From: Streptomyces sp. NBC_00414
GTDB taxonomy: Bacteria > Actinomycetota > Actinomycetes > Streptomycetales > Streptomycetaceae
Reading direction: 5' to 3'
DNA: 64,000 bases
Assembly: GCF_036038375.1 (NCBI RefSeq)
Contig: NZ_CP107935.1
Span: forward strand, 1,612,001-1,676,000
Part shown: positions 8,332 to 17,576 of the stretch, one piece after another
Layout: every line of letters begins with the position of its first letter
Position numbering within the stretch: position 1 is the stretch's first letter
The notes under the pieces: generated by a model
Told to the model about the DNA's origin: nothing
Seen by the model: the letters and a program-made list of their open reading frames with translations, nothing else
The model's database searches: none
Program-made: the position numbers and the translations under genes

Positions 8332-9716
8332 GCCGCCTGCTCCTTCTGCTGCCGCTTCCGCTGGTCCTGCTGCTCTTCTTGCTGCCGGTCGAGGTCGGCG
8401 GCCCAGAACGTGCCGCCGGGGAACGTGAACTCGGCGATGGACTCCGGCCGCATGGTCGCCGAGAAGCCCGGTGCGGTGGGTGCCATGTAGCGACCCTCTC
8501 CGATCACCACCGGGTCGAGGAAGTGGTCGTGCAGATGGTCGACGTACTCGATCACGCGGTTCTCGGTCGTCCCCGACAGCGCCACGTAGTCGAACATCGA
8601 GAGGTGCTGGACGAGTTCGCACAGTCCGACGCCGCCGGCGTGCGGGCAGACGGGGACACCGAACTTGGCCGCGAGGAGCAGGATCGCGAGATTCTCGTTG
8701 ACACCGCCGACCCGGGCCGCGTCGATCTGCAGGACGTCGATCGCGCCCGCCTGGAGCAGCTGCTTGAAGACGATCCGGTTCTGTACGTGTTCACCGGTGG
8801 CGACCTTGACCGGTGCGACGGCCTTGCGGACGGCGGCATGGCCGAGGATGTCGTCGGGGCTGGTGGGTTCCTCGATCCAGTACGGGTCGAACTCGGCCAG
8901 CGCCTTGGTCCACTCGATGGCCTCGTCGACGTTCCACCGCTGGTTGGCGTCGATGGCGATCCGGATGTCGGGGCCGACGACGGCTCTGGCCACCCGGCAG
9001 CGCCGGACGTCGTCCGCGAGGTCCGCGCCGACCTTCAGCTTGATCTGGGTGAAGCCGTCGGCGACGGCCTGCCGGGCCAGCCGGGTGAGCTTCTCGTCGG
9101 AGTAGCCCAGCCAGCCGGGCGAGGTGGTGTAGCCGGGAAAGCCGCGCTCCTTCAGCAGGGCGGTGCGTTCCGCCGCGCCCTCCCGGCCCTGCCGCAGCAG
9201 CCGGAGCGCGTCCTCGGGGGTGAGGACGTCCGCGATGTACCGGAAGTCCACCTGGGCCACGAGCCATTCGGGGGTGGCGTCGGCGAGGAGCTGCCACAGG
9301 GGCTTGCGGGCGCGCTTGGCGGCGAGGTCCCAGACGGCGTTGACGACGGCACCGATCGCCATGTGCATCACGCCCTTCTCGGGCCCGAGCCAGCGCAGTT
9401 GGCTGTCGCCCGTGAGGTCGCGGGCCAGTGATCCGGGGTCCGCGCACAACTCGTCGACCGACCGCCCGACGACGTGCGGGCGCAGCGCCTCGATCGCGGC
9501 GACCTGGACATCGTTGCCCCGCCCGATGGTGAAGGTGAACCCGTGCCCCTCCGACCCGCCGTCGGCGTCGTCACCATCGGTACGCAGGACGACGTAGGCG
9601 GCCGAGTAGTCGGGATCCGGATTCATGGCATCGGACCCGTCGAGCTCACGCGAGGTGGGAAATCGAATGTCGTAGGTGTCGACCGCGGTGATGCGGAGGT
9701 CGGCGGATGAGGACAC
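8328..9716 (-). CDS. L-fuconate dehydratase (enolase superfamily)
   Basis: Mandelate-racemase-type enolase superfamily enzyme of 462 aa that dehydrates L-fuconate to 2-keto-3-deoxy-L-fuconate. The early [16 protein letters not shown] region and the K-x-K base motif in [11 protein letters not shown] are characteristic, followed by the metal-binding DANQRW. A late glutamate and histidine ([18 protein letters not shown]) complete the usual set. Length matches fuconate dehydratases (about 430-465 aa) rather than shorter galactonate dehydratases. The gene is separated from the upstream permease by 123 bp that contain one copy of the dispersed GC-rich repeat, so operon continuity there is likely but not certain. 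Confidence 0.92.
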   Translation of the reverse strand: MSSSADLRITAVDTYDIRFPTSRELDGSDAMNPDPDYSAAYVVLRTDGDDADGGSEGHGFTFTIGRGNDVQVAAIEALRPHVVGRSVDELCADPGSLARDLTGDSQLRWLGPEKGVMHMAIGAVVNAVWDLAAKRARKPLWQLLADATPEWLVAQVDFRYIADVLTPEDALRLLRQGREGAAERTALLKERGFPGYTTSPGWLGYSDEKLTRLARQAVADGFTQIKLKVGADLADDVRRCRVARAVVGPDIRIAIDANQRWNVDEAIEWTKALAEFDPYWIEEPTSPDDILGHAAVRKAVAPVKVATGEHVQNRIVFKQLLQAGAIDVLQIDAARVGGVNENLAILLLAAKFGVPVCPHAGGVGLCELVQHLSMFDYVALSGTTENRVIEYVDHLHDHFLDPVVIGEGRYMAPTAPGFSATMRPESIAEFTFPGGTFWAADLDRQQEEQQDQRKRQQKEQAA

Positions 9717-9773
9717 AGAGGTGCCTTTCGATCAGGGACAAGGGGGCGGACTGTCGAAATCCGGCGCACTGGG

Positions 9774-9804
9774 GCGCCCCGTCAGGGGCGCGGGGAACTG
9801 CGCG
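9774..9804 (+). repeat. Dispersed Streptomyces-type intergenic repeat, copy 1
   Basis: Contains the core aggggcgcggggaactgcgcg (9784-9804) preceded by a short hairpin, gcgcccc (9774-9780) with ggggcgc (9785-9791). The same core recurs at many intergenic sites in this window in both orientations. Confidence 0.75.
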
Positions 9805-9839
9805 GCCGGCCACAACGCACCCGCAGGTGCAAACCACGC

Positions 9840-10877
9840 TCAGTCCTGCGCCCGGCCGGTCGTCACTCGGGCGATCATCAGAGCGACCAGGATGATCCCC
9901 CCATAAATGGCCTGGATCCAGAACGACGGCACCTGCGCAAGGGTCAACAGGTTCTGGACCACTCCAAGAAGAAGGACGCCCGTAAGGGCGCCGAACATCG
10001 TGCCCTTGCCTCCGTCGAGGCTGATCCCCCCGATCACCGCGGCGGCGAACACCGTGAAGATCATGTTCTGCCCCTGGTTGGCGTTGATCGCGCCGACATA
10101 GCCGGTCTGCATCAGCCCGCCGACCGCGGCGAGCGTCCCCGCGACGACGAACACGCCGAGCATGACGCGTTCGACACGGATACCGGCCGCGCGTGCCGCG
10201 TCCGGGTTGCCGCCGATCGCGTACAGGGCCCGTCCCCAGCGGTGGTACTTGAGGACGAAGCCGGCCACGCCGAACGCCGCCGCCGCGAGCCACACCGAGA
10301 TCGGCACGGTCAGGAAGGTGGTGGTGGCCAGTGTGTAGAAGGCGTCGGGCATCCCGAACAGCGTCTTGCCCTCGGTCGCGCCGACGAGCAGACCGCGCAG
10401 GATGATCAGCATCGCGAGCGTCACGATGAACGCGTTGAGTTTGAGCTTCACGACGAGGATGCCGTTGAACCCGCCGATGACCGCGCCCACCAGGAGGATG
10501 GCGAGCAGGGCGACCCCGGCGGGCATCTCGGTGCCCCAGCCGGACTGCGTCGCGGGCAGCAGCAACAGCGCGCCGACGGCGGGCGCGATGCCGACGACCG
10601 ACTCCAGGGACAGGTCGAACTTACCGGTGATGAGTACGAGCGACTCGGCGAGGACCACCATCGCGAGGGCCGCCGAGGCGCCCAGGATGGAGATGATGTT
10701 CTGCTCGGTGAGGAAGGCGTCGTTGACGAACGCGCCGAGCACGAGCAGCAGCAACAGCGCCGGTACGAGGGCGAGTTCGCGTGCCCTGCGCAGGAGTACG
10801 GCCTTGGCGTCGGCCTTGCTCTTCAGGGGCCGCAGGGGGGTGGAGGCCGAGGCCGACGGGGCCTTCGTGTCAGCCAT
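9840..10877 (-). CDS. Sugar ABC transporter permease (CUT2/RbsC type)
   Basis: Inner-membrane permease of 345 aa (BPD_transp_2) with about eight to ten hydrophobic helices after a basic cytoplasmic N-terminus (about residues 1-35). The GKFDLSLESVVGIAPAVGALL region is the typical CUT2 cytoplasmic-loop area. It forms the channel of the transporter with the neighbouring ATPase and lipoprotein. The start ATG at 10877 overlaps the upstream ATPase gene by 8 bp. Because the adjacent genes catabolise L-fuconate, L-fucose is the likely substrate; L-rhamnose importers are close relatives and cannot be excluded. Confidence 0.9.
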   Translation of the reverse strand: MADTKAPSASASTPLRPLKSKADAKAVLLRRARELALVPALLLLLVLGAFVNDAFLTEQNIISILGASAALAMVVLAESLVLITGKFDLSLESVVGIAPAVGALLLLPATQSGWGTEMPAGVALLAILLVGAVIGGFNGILVVKLKLNAFIVTLAMLIILRGLLVGATEGKTLFGMPDAFYTLATTTFLTVPISVWLAAAAFGVAGFVLKYHRWGRALYAIGGNPDAARAAGIRVERVMLGVFVVAGTLAAVGGLMQTGYVGAINANQGQNMIFTVFAAAVIGGISLDGGKGTMFGALTGVLLLGVVQNLLTLAQVPSFWIQAIYGGIILVALMIARVTTGRAQD

Positions 10878-12372
10878 GGTGGTCCACTCCTTCGATGGAG
10901 GCGATCAGCTCGTGGTCGCGCCAGCCCGCCGGGTGCTCGGCGACGACACGGCCGTGGAAGAGGACGAGGACGCGGTCGCAGCGGCGCAGGTCGTCGAGTT
11001 CGTCGGAGACGACGAGGACGGCGGTGCCGTCGTCGCGGGCCGAGTCCATGCGGGAGAGCAGGGACTCCTTGGACTTCACGTCGACGCCCGCGGTGGGGTT
11101 GATCAGGACCAGCAGCCTGGGGTCGGAGGCGAGGGCCCTGGCCATGACGACCTTCTGCGCGTTGCCGCCGGAGAGGTCGGACACGGGCTGGTCGGGCCCC
11201 TCGGTGTGGATGTCGAGGCGCTCGATCAGCTCGTCGGCGAAGCCCCGCTTGCGGTCGGTGCCGACGAATCCGTACCGGCCGAGGCGGTCCAGGACGCTCA
11301 TGGTGGCGTTGTCGCCGACGGTCATCCCGAAGACGAGTCCCTGCCCGTGCCGGTCGCGCGGTACGCAGCCGACGCCGGCCCGCAGGGCGGCCGTCACATC
11401 GCCGAACGGCAGCCGCTCGCCCTCCAGTTGGGCGGTGCCACCGGTCGGTGTGTGCAGTCCGGTGAAGGACTCGGCCAGCTCGATCTTGCCGCTGCCGCTG
11501 GACCCGGCGAGACCGACGACCTCCCCGCCGCGCACGGTCAGGTCGACGCTCTCGTACCACTCGGACGTGAGCCCGTGTGCTTCGAGGACGACGGGCGCGT
11601 CGGCGGCCACCTCTCCGCGGGCGGCCTTCTCCTCCACGGCGGCGATGGACTCGCCCGCCATGGCCTCGATCAGGGCGGCCCGTGGCAGGTCGGCCACCGG
11701 TGCGGTGGTGATCCAGCGGGCGTCCCGCAGGACCGTCACGGTCTGGCACACCTCGTACACCTCCTGGAGGTGGTGCGAGATGAACAGGAAGGTGACGCCC
11801 GACTCCTGGAGTGCGCGCATCCTCGTGAAGAGGCGCTCGATCTCGCGGTTGTCGAGCTGGGCGGTCGGCTCGTCGAGGACGATGAACCGCGCTCCGAAGC
11901 TCAACGCCCTTGCGATCTCGACCATTTGGCGGTCCTCGACCTTGAGGTCGGCGGTCCGCGCCTCCGGGTCGACCCGCACGTCCCAGGTGTCCAGGACCTC
12001 GGCCGCCTCGCTCTTCAGCCGCCGCCAGCTGATGAACCCGCCGCGGCCCAGCGGCTGCCGGTTGATGAAGAGGTTCTCGGCGACCGTCAACTCCGGTACG
12101 ACGGTGGGCTTCTGGTAGACGCAGGCCACCTTGCGCCGCCAGGCGTCCCGGTCGGACAGCGCGGGCGCGGGCCCGCCGTCGAAACTGACCGTGCCCTCGT
12201 CGGGAGCCTGGAGGCCGGTCAGGACGGTGACGAGGGTGGACTTGCCCGCGCCGTTGCGGCCGACGAGGGCGTGGGACTCGCCCGCGTGCACGGTCAGTTG
12301 GCCGTCGGCGAGGGCGACGGTGGGGCCGTACCGCTTGGCGATGCCCCGCGCCTCAACTAGTGGTGTGCTCAT
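10870..12372 (-). CDS. Sugar ABC transporter ATP-binding protein (CUT2/RbsA type)
   Basis: Duplicated ATPase of 500 aa energising the CUT2 transporter. The first half has a good Walker A (GRNGAGKST) and a degenerate signature (KVEDRQMVEIARAL). The second half has a degenerate Walker A (GSSGSGKIEL) but a canonical signature (LSGGNAQKVVMARAL). This asymmetry is normal for RbsA-like proteins. The ATG at 12372 overlaps the stop of the binding-protein gene (ATGA 12369-12372) and is preferred over the ATG six codons upstream at 12390. It is cytoplasmic and associates with the permease encoded next. Confidence 0.92.
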   Translation of the reverse strand: MSTPLVEARGIAKRYGPTVALADGQLTVHAGESHALVGRNGAGKSTLVTVLTGLQAPDEGTVSFDGGPAPALSDRDAWRRKVACVYQKPTVVPELTVAENLFINRQPLGRGGFISWRRLKSEAAEVLDTWDVRVDPEARTADLKVEDRQMVEIARALSFGARFIVLDEPTAQLDNREIERLFTRMRALQESGVTFLFISHHLQEVYEVCQTVTVLRDARWITTAPVADLPRAALIEAMAGESIAAVEEKAARGEVAADAPVVLEAHGLTSEWYESVDLTVRGGEVVGLAGSSGSGKIELAESFTGLHTPTGGTAQLEGERLPFGDVTAALRAGVGCVPRDRHGQGLVFGMTVGDNATMSVLDRLGRYGFVGTDRKRGFADELIERLDIHTEGPDQPVSDLSGGNAQKVVMARALASDPRLLVLINPTAGVDVKSKESLLSRMDSARDDGTAVLVVSDELDDLRRCDRVLVLFHGRVVAEHPAGWRDHELIASIEGVDHHG

Positions 12373-13451
12373 TTGACCGTGTTGCCCCACAGCTCGGGGT
12401 CGTCGACGTTGTCCTTGGTCACCAGCGGCGCGGGCAGCTGGTCCTCAAGGATGCCGCTGGGCAGCTTGACGATCTCCGAGTCGTGGTCGGTCGGACCCGG
12501 CTCGAAGGTCTTCCCCGCCATCGCCGCCTTGATGTAGTACATGCCATACTTGGCGTAGAGGTCGGCTGGCTGCGAGACGGTGGCGTCTATCTCGCCCTTG
12601 CGGATGGCGTCGTACTCCTGCGGGATGCCGTCGTTCGAGACGATCGAGATGTGACCCTTGGCGCCGGCCTTCTTCAGCAGCCCCTTGGACTTGAGGGTCT
12701 GCAGCGTGGGTGCGAGGTAGACGCCGCCCGCCTGCATGTAGATGCCCTTGATGTCGGGGTTGGCGTTCAGGAGGGTGTCCAGCTTGGAGGCCGCGGTGTC
12801 GGACTCCCACTTGGCGGGGATCTCCAGGACCTTCAGCTTCGGGAACTTCTCCTTCACGCAGGTACGGAAGGCCTCGGAGCGGTCCCGGCCGTTGACCGAG
12901 GCGAGGTCGCCCATGATCTGCACGACCTTGCCGGAGGGGATCTCCTTGCCGAGGTACTCGCAGGCCTTCTCCCCGTACGCGACGTTGTTGGCGCGTACGA
13001 CCATCGCGACCTTGCCCTTCTCGGGCGCCACGTCGACGGCGACCACGGGCACGCCCTTGCGTTCGGCCTGGTCGAGGCCCGCGGAGATCGCGGCGCTGTC
13101 CAGGGGGGCCACGACGAGGCCCTTCACGCCCTGGTTGAGCTGGTTGTTGATGTCCGTGATCTGCTGCGTCGGGTCGCTGTTGGAGTTGACGGTCTTGAGT
13201 GCGTCGACGTCCTCGGCCTTCGCCATCTTGGGCACGTAGTCGTTGTACGACTGCCAGAACGGCGAGGTCAGCAGGGGCAGGATGACCCCGACCTTGCCAC
13301 TGCCGTCGCCCTTGCCGCCGCCGGAGTCGACGGTGTCCTTGGTGCTGCCGCATGCCGTGAGCGCGAGGGCGGCGCAGACGGCCGTGGCCGCCGCACGTAT
13401 CGCCCGCGAGGTGCTTCGCCCGTTCCTGTACCGCACAGTTCTGCCGGCCAT
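12369..13451 (-). CDS. Sugar ABC transporter substrate-binding lipoprotein
   Basis: Periplasmic-binding-protein-like lipoprotein of 360 aa. A basic N-terminus and hydrophobic segment end in the lipobox LTACGS around residues 31-35, so the mature protein is anchored through Cys. The fold is peripla_BP_4, with the GVILPLLTSPFWQSYND start typical of ribose/rhamnose-type binders. It leads the operon: the ATG at 13451 has GAGGAG upstream, and the 175-bp divergent region to the GntR gene holds operator-like palindromes. L-fucose is the inferred ligand, from the downstream catabolic genes and the alpha-L-fucosidase in the neighbouring block. Confidence 0.9.
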   Translation of the reverse strand: MAGRTVRYRNGRSTSRAIRAAATAVCAALALTACGSTKDTVDSGGGKGDGSGKVGVILPLLTSPFWQSYNDYVPKMAKAEDVDALKTVNSNSDPTQQITDINNQLNQGVKGLVVAPLDSAAISAGLDQAERKGVPVVAVDVAPEKGKVAMVVRANNVAYGEKACEYLGKEIPSGKVVQIMGDLASVNGRDRSEAFRTCVKEKFPKLKVLEIPAKWESDTAASKLDTLLNANPDIKGIYMQAGGVYLAPTLQTLKSKGLLKKAGAKGHISIVSNDGIPQEYDAIRKGEIDATVSQPADLYAKYGMYYIKAAMAGKTFEPGPTDHDSEIVKLPSGILEDQLPAPLVTKDNVDDPELWGNTVK

Positions 13452-13506
13452 CTATCGGCTCCTCGTTGAGCTTGATCCAGCGTGATCGAGCAGGTGCCAG
13501 GCATAT

Positions 13507-13597
13507 TTATCAGACCACTTCGCTTCGACAACACCCCTGGGCCGTGATTTTTGCTGTTTTTGCGCGTAGTGGTCGGACCACCTGAGTGGTTAGACTG
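13507..13597. promoter_or_regulatory. GntR/FadR-type operators in divergent promoter
   Basis: A perfect 13-bp palindrome gtggtcggaccac lies at 13569-13581 and fits the FadR-subfamily pattern TNGTNNNACNA. Two weaker relatives flank it: ttatcagacca (13507-13517) and tggttagactg (13587-13597). They sit between the divergently transcribed fucose operon and the GntR regulator, so autoregulation plus control of the operon is the likely arrangement. Confidence 0.65.
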
Positions 13598-13626
13598 CGG
13601 CGCACCCGGCGACAGGAGGACATGGC

Positions 13627-14373
13627 GTGGACGAGAGCCTGCCCGAGGCGGCGACGACGGCCCCGGCGGCGGCCCCGGCTCCGGCCCCGCAGAAAGGGAC
13701 CGTGACGCAGCGCGCCATCGACCGGATCAAGGCGATGATCGGCGAGGGCCGTCTGGAGCCGGGCGCGCGGCTGCCGACCGAGCGCGATCTGGCCTCGCAG
13801 CTGGGCATCTCGCGCAGTTCGATGCGCGAGGCGATCCGGGCGCTCACGGTCCTGGGCGTGCTGGAGGCCCGGCACGGGTCCGGGATCTACGTCACGCAAC
13901 TGGAGGCCGGCGACCTGCTGGAGACCTTCGGGGTGGTCGCGGATCTGTCCCGCGGACCACGGCTGGTCGAACTCCTCGAAGTACGCCGGATCCTGGAGTC
14001 GACGGCGACGGCGCTGGCCGCCGCGCGGATCTCGGCGAACCAGCTGGCCGAGGTGGAGAAGCACCTGACGGCCATGAACGCCACGGACGATCCGGAGGAG
14101 ATCCTCTCCCACGACCTGGCGTTCCACCGGGTCATCGCGGGCGCCGCGGGCAACGAGACGATGGCGGCGATCCTGGACGGGCTGTCCTCGCGGACGTTCC
14201 GGGCGCGGGTGTGGCGGGGGTATCAGGAGGAGGGGGCGTTCGAGCGGACGCGGCGGGAGCATGCCGCCATCCACCGGGCGTTGGTCGCCCATGATCCCGA
14301 GGCGGCTCGGGCCGCCGCTGCCGCCCATGTGGGCGAGGTCGAGGAGTGGCTTCGGACCCAGATCCAGCCTTAG
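13627..14373 (+). CDS. GntR-family regulator, FadR/FCD subfamily
   Basis: DNA-binding regulator of 248 aa. The winged helix-turn-helix spans about residues 18-85 (LPTERDLASQLGISRSSMREAIRAL is the recognition region) and an FCD ligand-binding domain fills about 100-230, with histidines and aspartates (SHDLAFHRVI, REHAAIHRAL) of the type that binds a metal in this family. The start is GTG 13627, 7 nt after AGGAGG. It is divergent from the fucose transporter/catabolic operon and probably represses it until an intermediate such as L-fuconate or a keto-deoxy acid binds. The effector is inference; the family assignment is firm. Confidence 0.9.
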   Translation: MDESLPEAATTAPAAAPAPAPQKGTVTQRAIDRIKAMIGEGRLEPGARLPTERDLASQLGISRSSMREAIRALTVLGVLEARHGSGIYVTQLEAGDLLETFGVVADLSRGPRLVELLEVRRILESTATALAAARISANQLAEVEKHLTAMNATDDPEEILSHDLAFHRVIAGAAGNETMAAILDGLSSRTFRARVWRGYQEEGAFERTRREHAAIHRALVAHDPEAARAAAAAHVGEVEEWLRTQIQP

Positions 14374-14382
14374 TGGGCTGAT

Positions 14383-14460
14383 CGCGCGGTTCCCCGCGCC
14401 CCTAGAGAAACAACGGCCGGGGCGGCGCCCGGTCTTTTTTGGGGCGCGGGGAACTGCGCG
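14383..14460. terminator. Terminator region built from an inverted repeat pair
   Basis: Two copies of the dispersed repeat face each other: cgcgcggttccccgcgcccc (14383-14402) and ggggcgcggggaactgcgcg (14441-14460), able to form a long stem with one mismatch. Between them is a smaller hairpin ccggg/cccgg followed by TCTTTTTT (14417-14440), the best canonical Rho-independent terminator in the window. It lies between the convergent GntR and GH38 genes. Confidence 0.75.
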
Positions 14461-14495
14461 GGCGACCGCAGCGTGGCCGCGGCCTGGAAGGGTGC

Positions 14496-17400
14496 TCAGG
14501 CTCGCTTGAGTCGCAGCGTCACCAGTTCGAACGGTCGGAGCTTCAGGGTCAGCCTGTTGCCGTCCCGCTCCGGCTCGGTGGCGTCGGACAGGGGACGCTC
14601 CAAGAGATCCGTGACCGTCACCGACTCGACGTCGAAGCCCGCCGTGAGCGTGGCCTGGCTGCGACCGCCCCTCGACTCGTGGAAGCGGACGACGACATCA
14701 CCGCTGTCGTCGTCGGCGAGCTTCAGCGCGGTGACCACCACCGCGTCCTGCGCGACGGTCACCAGGGGCGCGACCTCGGAGGCCCCGCCGGCGACCTTCC
14801 GCTGGGGCTGGTTGATCCGCCAGCCCTCCCGCACGGCGTCACCGATCGCGGCACCGGGCACCAGCGCGTGCCGGAAGCGGTGCACGCCCTGGTCGGTCTC
14901 GGGGTCGGGGAAGCGCGGGGCCCGCAGCAGCGAGACCCGGACCGTGGTGGTCGTACCTCCGTCGCCGCGCACCGTACGCGTCACGTCGTGGCCGTACGTC
15001 GAGTCGTTGACGACGGCCACACCCCAGCCGGGCTCCTCCATGTGGACGAACCGGTGGTTGCAGGCCTCGAACTTGGCCGCCTCCCAGGACGTGTTGGTGT
15101 GCGTCGGCCGGAAGAAGTGCCCGAACTGCGTCTCGGACGCGTACCGCTCGGCGTGCACGTCGAGCGGGAAGGCCATCTTCAGGAACTTCTCCGTCTCGTG
15201 CCAGTCGACCTCGGTGGCGATGTCGAGCCGCCACTCCCCCGGCGCGAGCGACAGCACCTGCGTGACCTTGGACGACCCGAAGCTCCGTACGATCCGGACC
15301 GAGACCCCGTCGTCACCTGGGACGACCTCGTCGGCCTCGACCAGGTCGGTGACCGTGTTCCGGTAGAACTCGTCGACGTCCCAGGCGTCCCACATGTTGG
15401 GGAAGTCGGGGTGGATCTGCAGCAGGTTGGCCGCCTCGCCGGGTGCGAGGGTCTCGCGGTCCGCGGCGAGGTCGAACGCGGAGACCACGAGTCCGCGCTC
15501 GTCGATCTCGATCCGCAGACAGCCGTTGTCGAGCACGAAGCCGCCGTCCGTGCGCGGCACGAGCGTGCACTCGCCGCCTACGGCCGGGGTCCGCGCGCCA
15601 CCGGCGGGAACCCCGTCGCGGGTGTGCGGCGCGGAGTTGAAGGCGAGGGTGGTCGTGCCCTCACCGACCAGGGCGCGCTGGGCGGCGTCGATGATGCCGT
15701 TCAGCTCCTCGGCGACCGCCTCGTAGGTCTTGCGGGCCTCGCGGTGCACCCAGGCGATGGACGAGCCGGGCAGGATGTCGTGGAACTGGTGGAGCAGGAC
15801 CGTCTTCCAGAGCCGGTCCAACTCCTCGTGCGGGTAGGCGAACTCGGTCCGGACGGCCGCGGTCGCCGCCCACAGCTCGGCCTCGCGCAGCAGGTGCTCG
15901 CTGCGGCGGTTGCCCTGCTTGGTCTTCGCCTGACTGGTGAGGGTGGCGCGGTGCAGCTCCAGGTACAGCTCGCCGACCCAGACGGGCGCGTTCGGGTACT
16001 CGGCCTCCGCCTTCTCGAAGAACTTCTCCGGTGCCTCCCAGACCACGGTCGCCGAGCCTTCGAGGTCCCGCAGCCGGGCCGCCTTGGCGACCATCTCCCG
16101 GGTCGTGCCACCGCCACCGTCGCCCCAGCCGGTCGGCGCGAGGGAGTGCCGGGCGACACCCTTGTCCTTGAAGTTGTTCGCCGCGTGGGCGATCTCGCTG
16201 CCCTTCATCGAGCAGTTGTACGTGTCGACGGGCGGGAAGTGCGTGAAGATCCGCGTGCCGTCGATGCCCTCCCACTGGAAGGTGTGGTGCGGGAACTTGT
16301 TGGTCTGCGACCAAGAGATCTTCTGGGTGAGCAGCCACTTGGAGCCGGCCGCCTTGATGATCTGCGGCAGTCCGGCGGCGAAGCCGAAGGTGTCGGGCAG
16401 CCAGGCCTCGTCGTTGTCGACGCCGAACTCGTCGATGAAGAACCGCTTGCCGTGCACGAACTGCCGGGCCATGGCCTCCGAGCCGGGCATGTTGGTGTCC
16501 GACTCGACCCACATTCCGCCGGTGGGCACGAACCGTCCGTCGGCGACTGCCTTCTTCACCCGGGTCCACACCTCGGGCCGGTGCTCCTTCACCCACGCCC
16601 ACTGCTGGGCCTGCGACATGGCGAAGACGAAGTCCGGCTCGTCCTCCAGGAGGGCCGTCATGTTGGAGGTGGTCCGGGCGACCTTGCGGACGGTCTCGCG
16701 CAGCGGCCACAGCCACGCCGAGTCGATGTGCGCGTGGCCGACCGCGCTGATGCGGTGGGCGGAGGGGACGGCCGGAGCCGCCAGCACCGCTTCCAGCTGC
16801 GCGCGGGCCGCACCCGCCGTGGCGCCCACGTTCTGCAGGTCGACGGCGTCGAGGGCCTTCTCCACAGCGCGCAGGATGTCCCAGCGGCGCGCGGACTCCA
16901 CCGGCAGCTCGGCCATCAACTCGCCGAGGACCTCCAGGTCGATGACGAGCTGCCACACCGTCTCGTCGAGGACGGCGAGGTCCATCCGCGCCAGTTTGTA
17001 CTGCGGCTCGCTGCCGGCCGTCTCCTTGTCGCCGAGCTGGGTCGGCAGGAAGGGGTGGTAGTCGAGGATGACGGGGTTGGAGGCGGCCTCGATGTGCAGG
17101 CGCACCTCCTCGCCGCCGGCGACGGGCGCACCGATCCGTACCCACTGGTTGCGCGGGTTGAGGCCCTTCACCGGGGTCCCGTCGGAGCGGTAGACGAGGC
17201 CCTCGCACTGGAAGCCGGGCATGTTCTCGTCGAAGCCGAGGTCGAGGAGCGCCTCGACGGTCTTCCCGGCCCACTCCTCGGGCACGGTCCCGGTGACACG
17301 GAACCAGCTGGTGCCCCAGGGAGCACCCCACCTGTCGCCGACCGCCACCGGTGACGGCGTGGCCGCCAGCCCCTCTTCGACGGGCACCGGCTCGCCGGGC

Positions 17401-17513
17401 GCGTTCCACACCGCCACTTCCAGCGGCAGGGACTCGGGGTACACGGCGGGTCGTATGCGCTCGTCGAGCACGCGCTTGAGGCGGGCTTCGACCAGGCCGC
17501 GGTCGTCATGCAT
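14496..17513 (-). CDS. GH38 alpha-mannosidase
   Basis: Glycoside hydrolase family 38 enzyme of 1005 aa, the normal length for bacterial members. An N-terminal beta domain precedes the catalytic (alpha/beta)7 domain, which shows the zinc motif HAHIDSAWLWPLRET near residue 257 and WVESDTNMPGSE, whose Asp is the nucleophile. The C-terminal beta-sandwich domains are complete. No signal peptide is visible, so it should act in the cytoplasm on imported mannose-rich oligosaccharides. The ATG at 17513 follows GGAG by 7 nt. It is 63 bp downstream of the GH85 gene on the same strand. It probably removes alpha-linked mannose from N-glycan fragments brought in by the nearby CUT1 transporter. Confidence 0.93.
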   Translation of the reverse strand: MHDDRGLVEARLKRVLDERIRPAVYPESLPLEVAVWNAPGEPVPVEEGLAATPSPVAVGDRWGAPWGTSWFRVTGTVPEEWAGKTVEALLDLGFDENMPGFQCEGLVYRSDGTPVKGLNPRNQWVRIGAPVAGGEEVRLHIEAASNPVILDYHPFLPTQLGDKETAGSEPQYKLARMDLAVLDETVWQLVIDLEVLGELMAELPVESARRWDILRAVEKALDAVDLQNVGATAGAARAQLEAVLAAPAVPSAHRISAVGHAHIDSAWLWPLRETVRKVARTTSNMTALLEDEPDFVFAMSQAQQWAWVKEHRPEVWTRVKKAVADGRFVPTGGMWVESDTNMPGSEAMARQFVHGKRFFIDEFGVDNDEAWLPDTFGFAAGLPQIIKAAGSKWLLTQKISWSQTNKFPHHTFQWEGIDGTRIFTHFPPVDTYNCSMKGSEIAHAANNFKDKGVARHSLAPTGWGDGGGGTTREMVAKAARLRDLEGSATVVWEAPEKFFEKAEAEYPNAPVWVGELYLELHRATLTSQAKTKQGNRRSEHLLREAELWAATAAVRTEFAYPHEELDRLWKTVLLHQFHDILPGSSIAWVHREARKTYEAVAEELNGIIDAAQRALVGEGTTTLAFNSAPHTRDGVPAGGARTPAVGGECTLVPRTDGGFVLDNGCLRIEIDERGLVVSAFDLAADRETLAPGEAANLLQIHPDFPNMWDAWDVDEFYRNTVTDLVEADEVVPGDDGVSVRIVRSFGSSKVTQVLSLAPGEWRLDIATEVDWHETEKFLKMAFPLDVHAERYASETQFGHFFRPTHTNTSWEAAKFEACNHRFVHMEEPGWGVAVVNDSTYGHDVTRTVRGDGGTTTTVRVSLLRAPRFPDPETDQGVHRFRHALVPGAAIGDAVREGWRINQPQRKVAGGASEVAPLVTVAQDAVVVTALKLADDDSGDVVVRFHESRGGRSQATLTAGFDVESVTVTDLLERPLSDATEPERDGNRLTLKLRPFELVTLRLKRA

Positions 17514-17576
17514 GGGGTGCTCCGTAACTCCGTTGTGCGGGTTGTTGCTGTTACCGGTGGTACCGGTGGTCGGCGG

